Assembly (NCBI GenBank): GCA_007121975.1
Contig: SKJO01000222.1
Span: forward strand, 1-5,290
DNA: 5,290 nt
Reading direction: 5' to 3'
DNA from: Nitriliruptoraceae bacterium
GTDB taxonomy: Bacteria; Actinomycetota; Nitriliruptoria; Nitriliruptorales; Nitriliruptoraceae
Shown here: positions 5,207 to 5,290 of the stretch, piece by piece
Position numbering within the stretch: the stretch's first letter is position 1
Layout: every line of letters begins with the position of its first letter
Notes under the pieces: generated by a model
Databases searched by the model: none
What the model saw: only the letters and a program-made list of their open reading frames with translations
Told to the model about the DNA's origin: nothing
Program-made: the position numbers and the translations under genes

Positions 5207-5290
5207 CTAGCCGCCGTAGACCTCGGGCTTGAGGGTGACGATGCTGCGCACGCCCCGGTACCGCTCGGCGAAGTCGAGTCCGTAGCCGAC
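5207..5290 (-). CDS. hpt: Hypoxanthine-guanine phosphoribosyltransferase (C-terminal fragment)
   Basis: Purine salvage enzyme that attaches PRPP-derived ribose 5-phosphate to hypoxanthine or guanine, giving IMP or GMP. Only the last 27 codons and the TAG (5209-5207) are present; the rest lies beyond the right edge. The fragment VGYGLDFAERYRGVRSIVTLKPEVYGG matches the characteristic bacterial HGPRT C-terminus: a VGYGLDFAERYR segment, then a short strand and the L-K-P-E-V-Y ending. Its position upstream of ftsH and the folate genes is the usual actinobacterial arrangement (often after tilS, not visible here). The 361-bp gap and possible terminator suggest ftsH has its own promoter. Confidence 0.88.
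   Translation of the reverse strand, partial: VGYGLDFAERYRGVRSIVTLKPEVYGG

Overview
This window reads as a GC-rich actinobacterial (Actinomycetota) chromosome segment. Three observations support this: very strong G/C preference at third codon positions, frequent GTG starts, and the gene order hpt - ftsH - folE - folP - folB - folK, a known conserved arrangement in this phylum. A deep-branching actinobacterium is possible, because FolP carries an unusual N-terminal extension, but no genus can be named from the sequence alone. Every convincing gene lies on the minus strand, so transcription runs from right to left.

Layout from right (upstream) to left (downstream): the last 27 codons of a hypoxanthine-guanine phosphoribosyltransferase (hpt, 5207-5290, cut by the window edge); a 361-bp non-coding gap (4846-5206) with hairpins, short G/C-rich repeats and a 32-bp sequence present twice; the membrane AAA+ protease ftsH (2857-4845); a 47-bp gap with a strong ribosome binding site; then four tightly packed folate genes, folE (2141-2809), folP (1042-2136), folB (681-1040) and folK (91-684); and the first ~32 codons of a Rossmann-fold protein (1-97, cut by the edge), probably the DUF2520-type dehydrogenase-like protein that often precedes panC.

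The four fol genes give most of the dihydropteroate branch of folate synthesis: GTP to dihydroneopterin triphosphate (FolE), dihydroneopterin to 6-hydroxymethyl-dihydropterin (FolB), its pyrophosphorylation (FolK), and condensation with p-aminobenzoate to dihydropteroate (FolP). Junctions are +4 bp (folE/folP), +1 bp (folP/folB), a 4-bp ATGA overlap (folB/folK) and a GTGA overlap (folK/next gene), which indicates one translationally coupled operon. FtsH, a membrane quality-control protease, probably heads the same transcript.

The coding part is ordinary housekeeping and I see no new multi-gene system. The less ordinary signals are the hpt-ftsH gap (a duplicated 32-bp element whose minus-strand RNA folds into a 12-position stem, a possible G-quadruplex, and a 7-codon upstream ORF whose stop overlaps the ftsH start) and the ~95-residue N-terminal extension of FolP.
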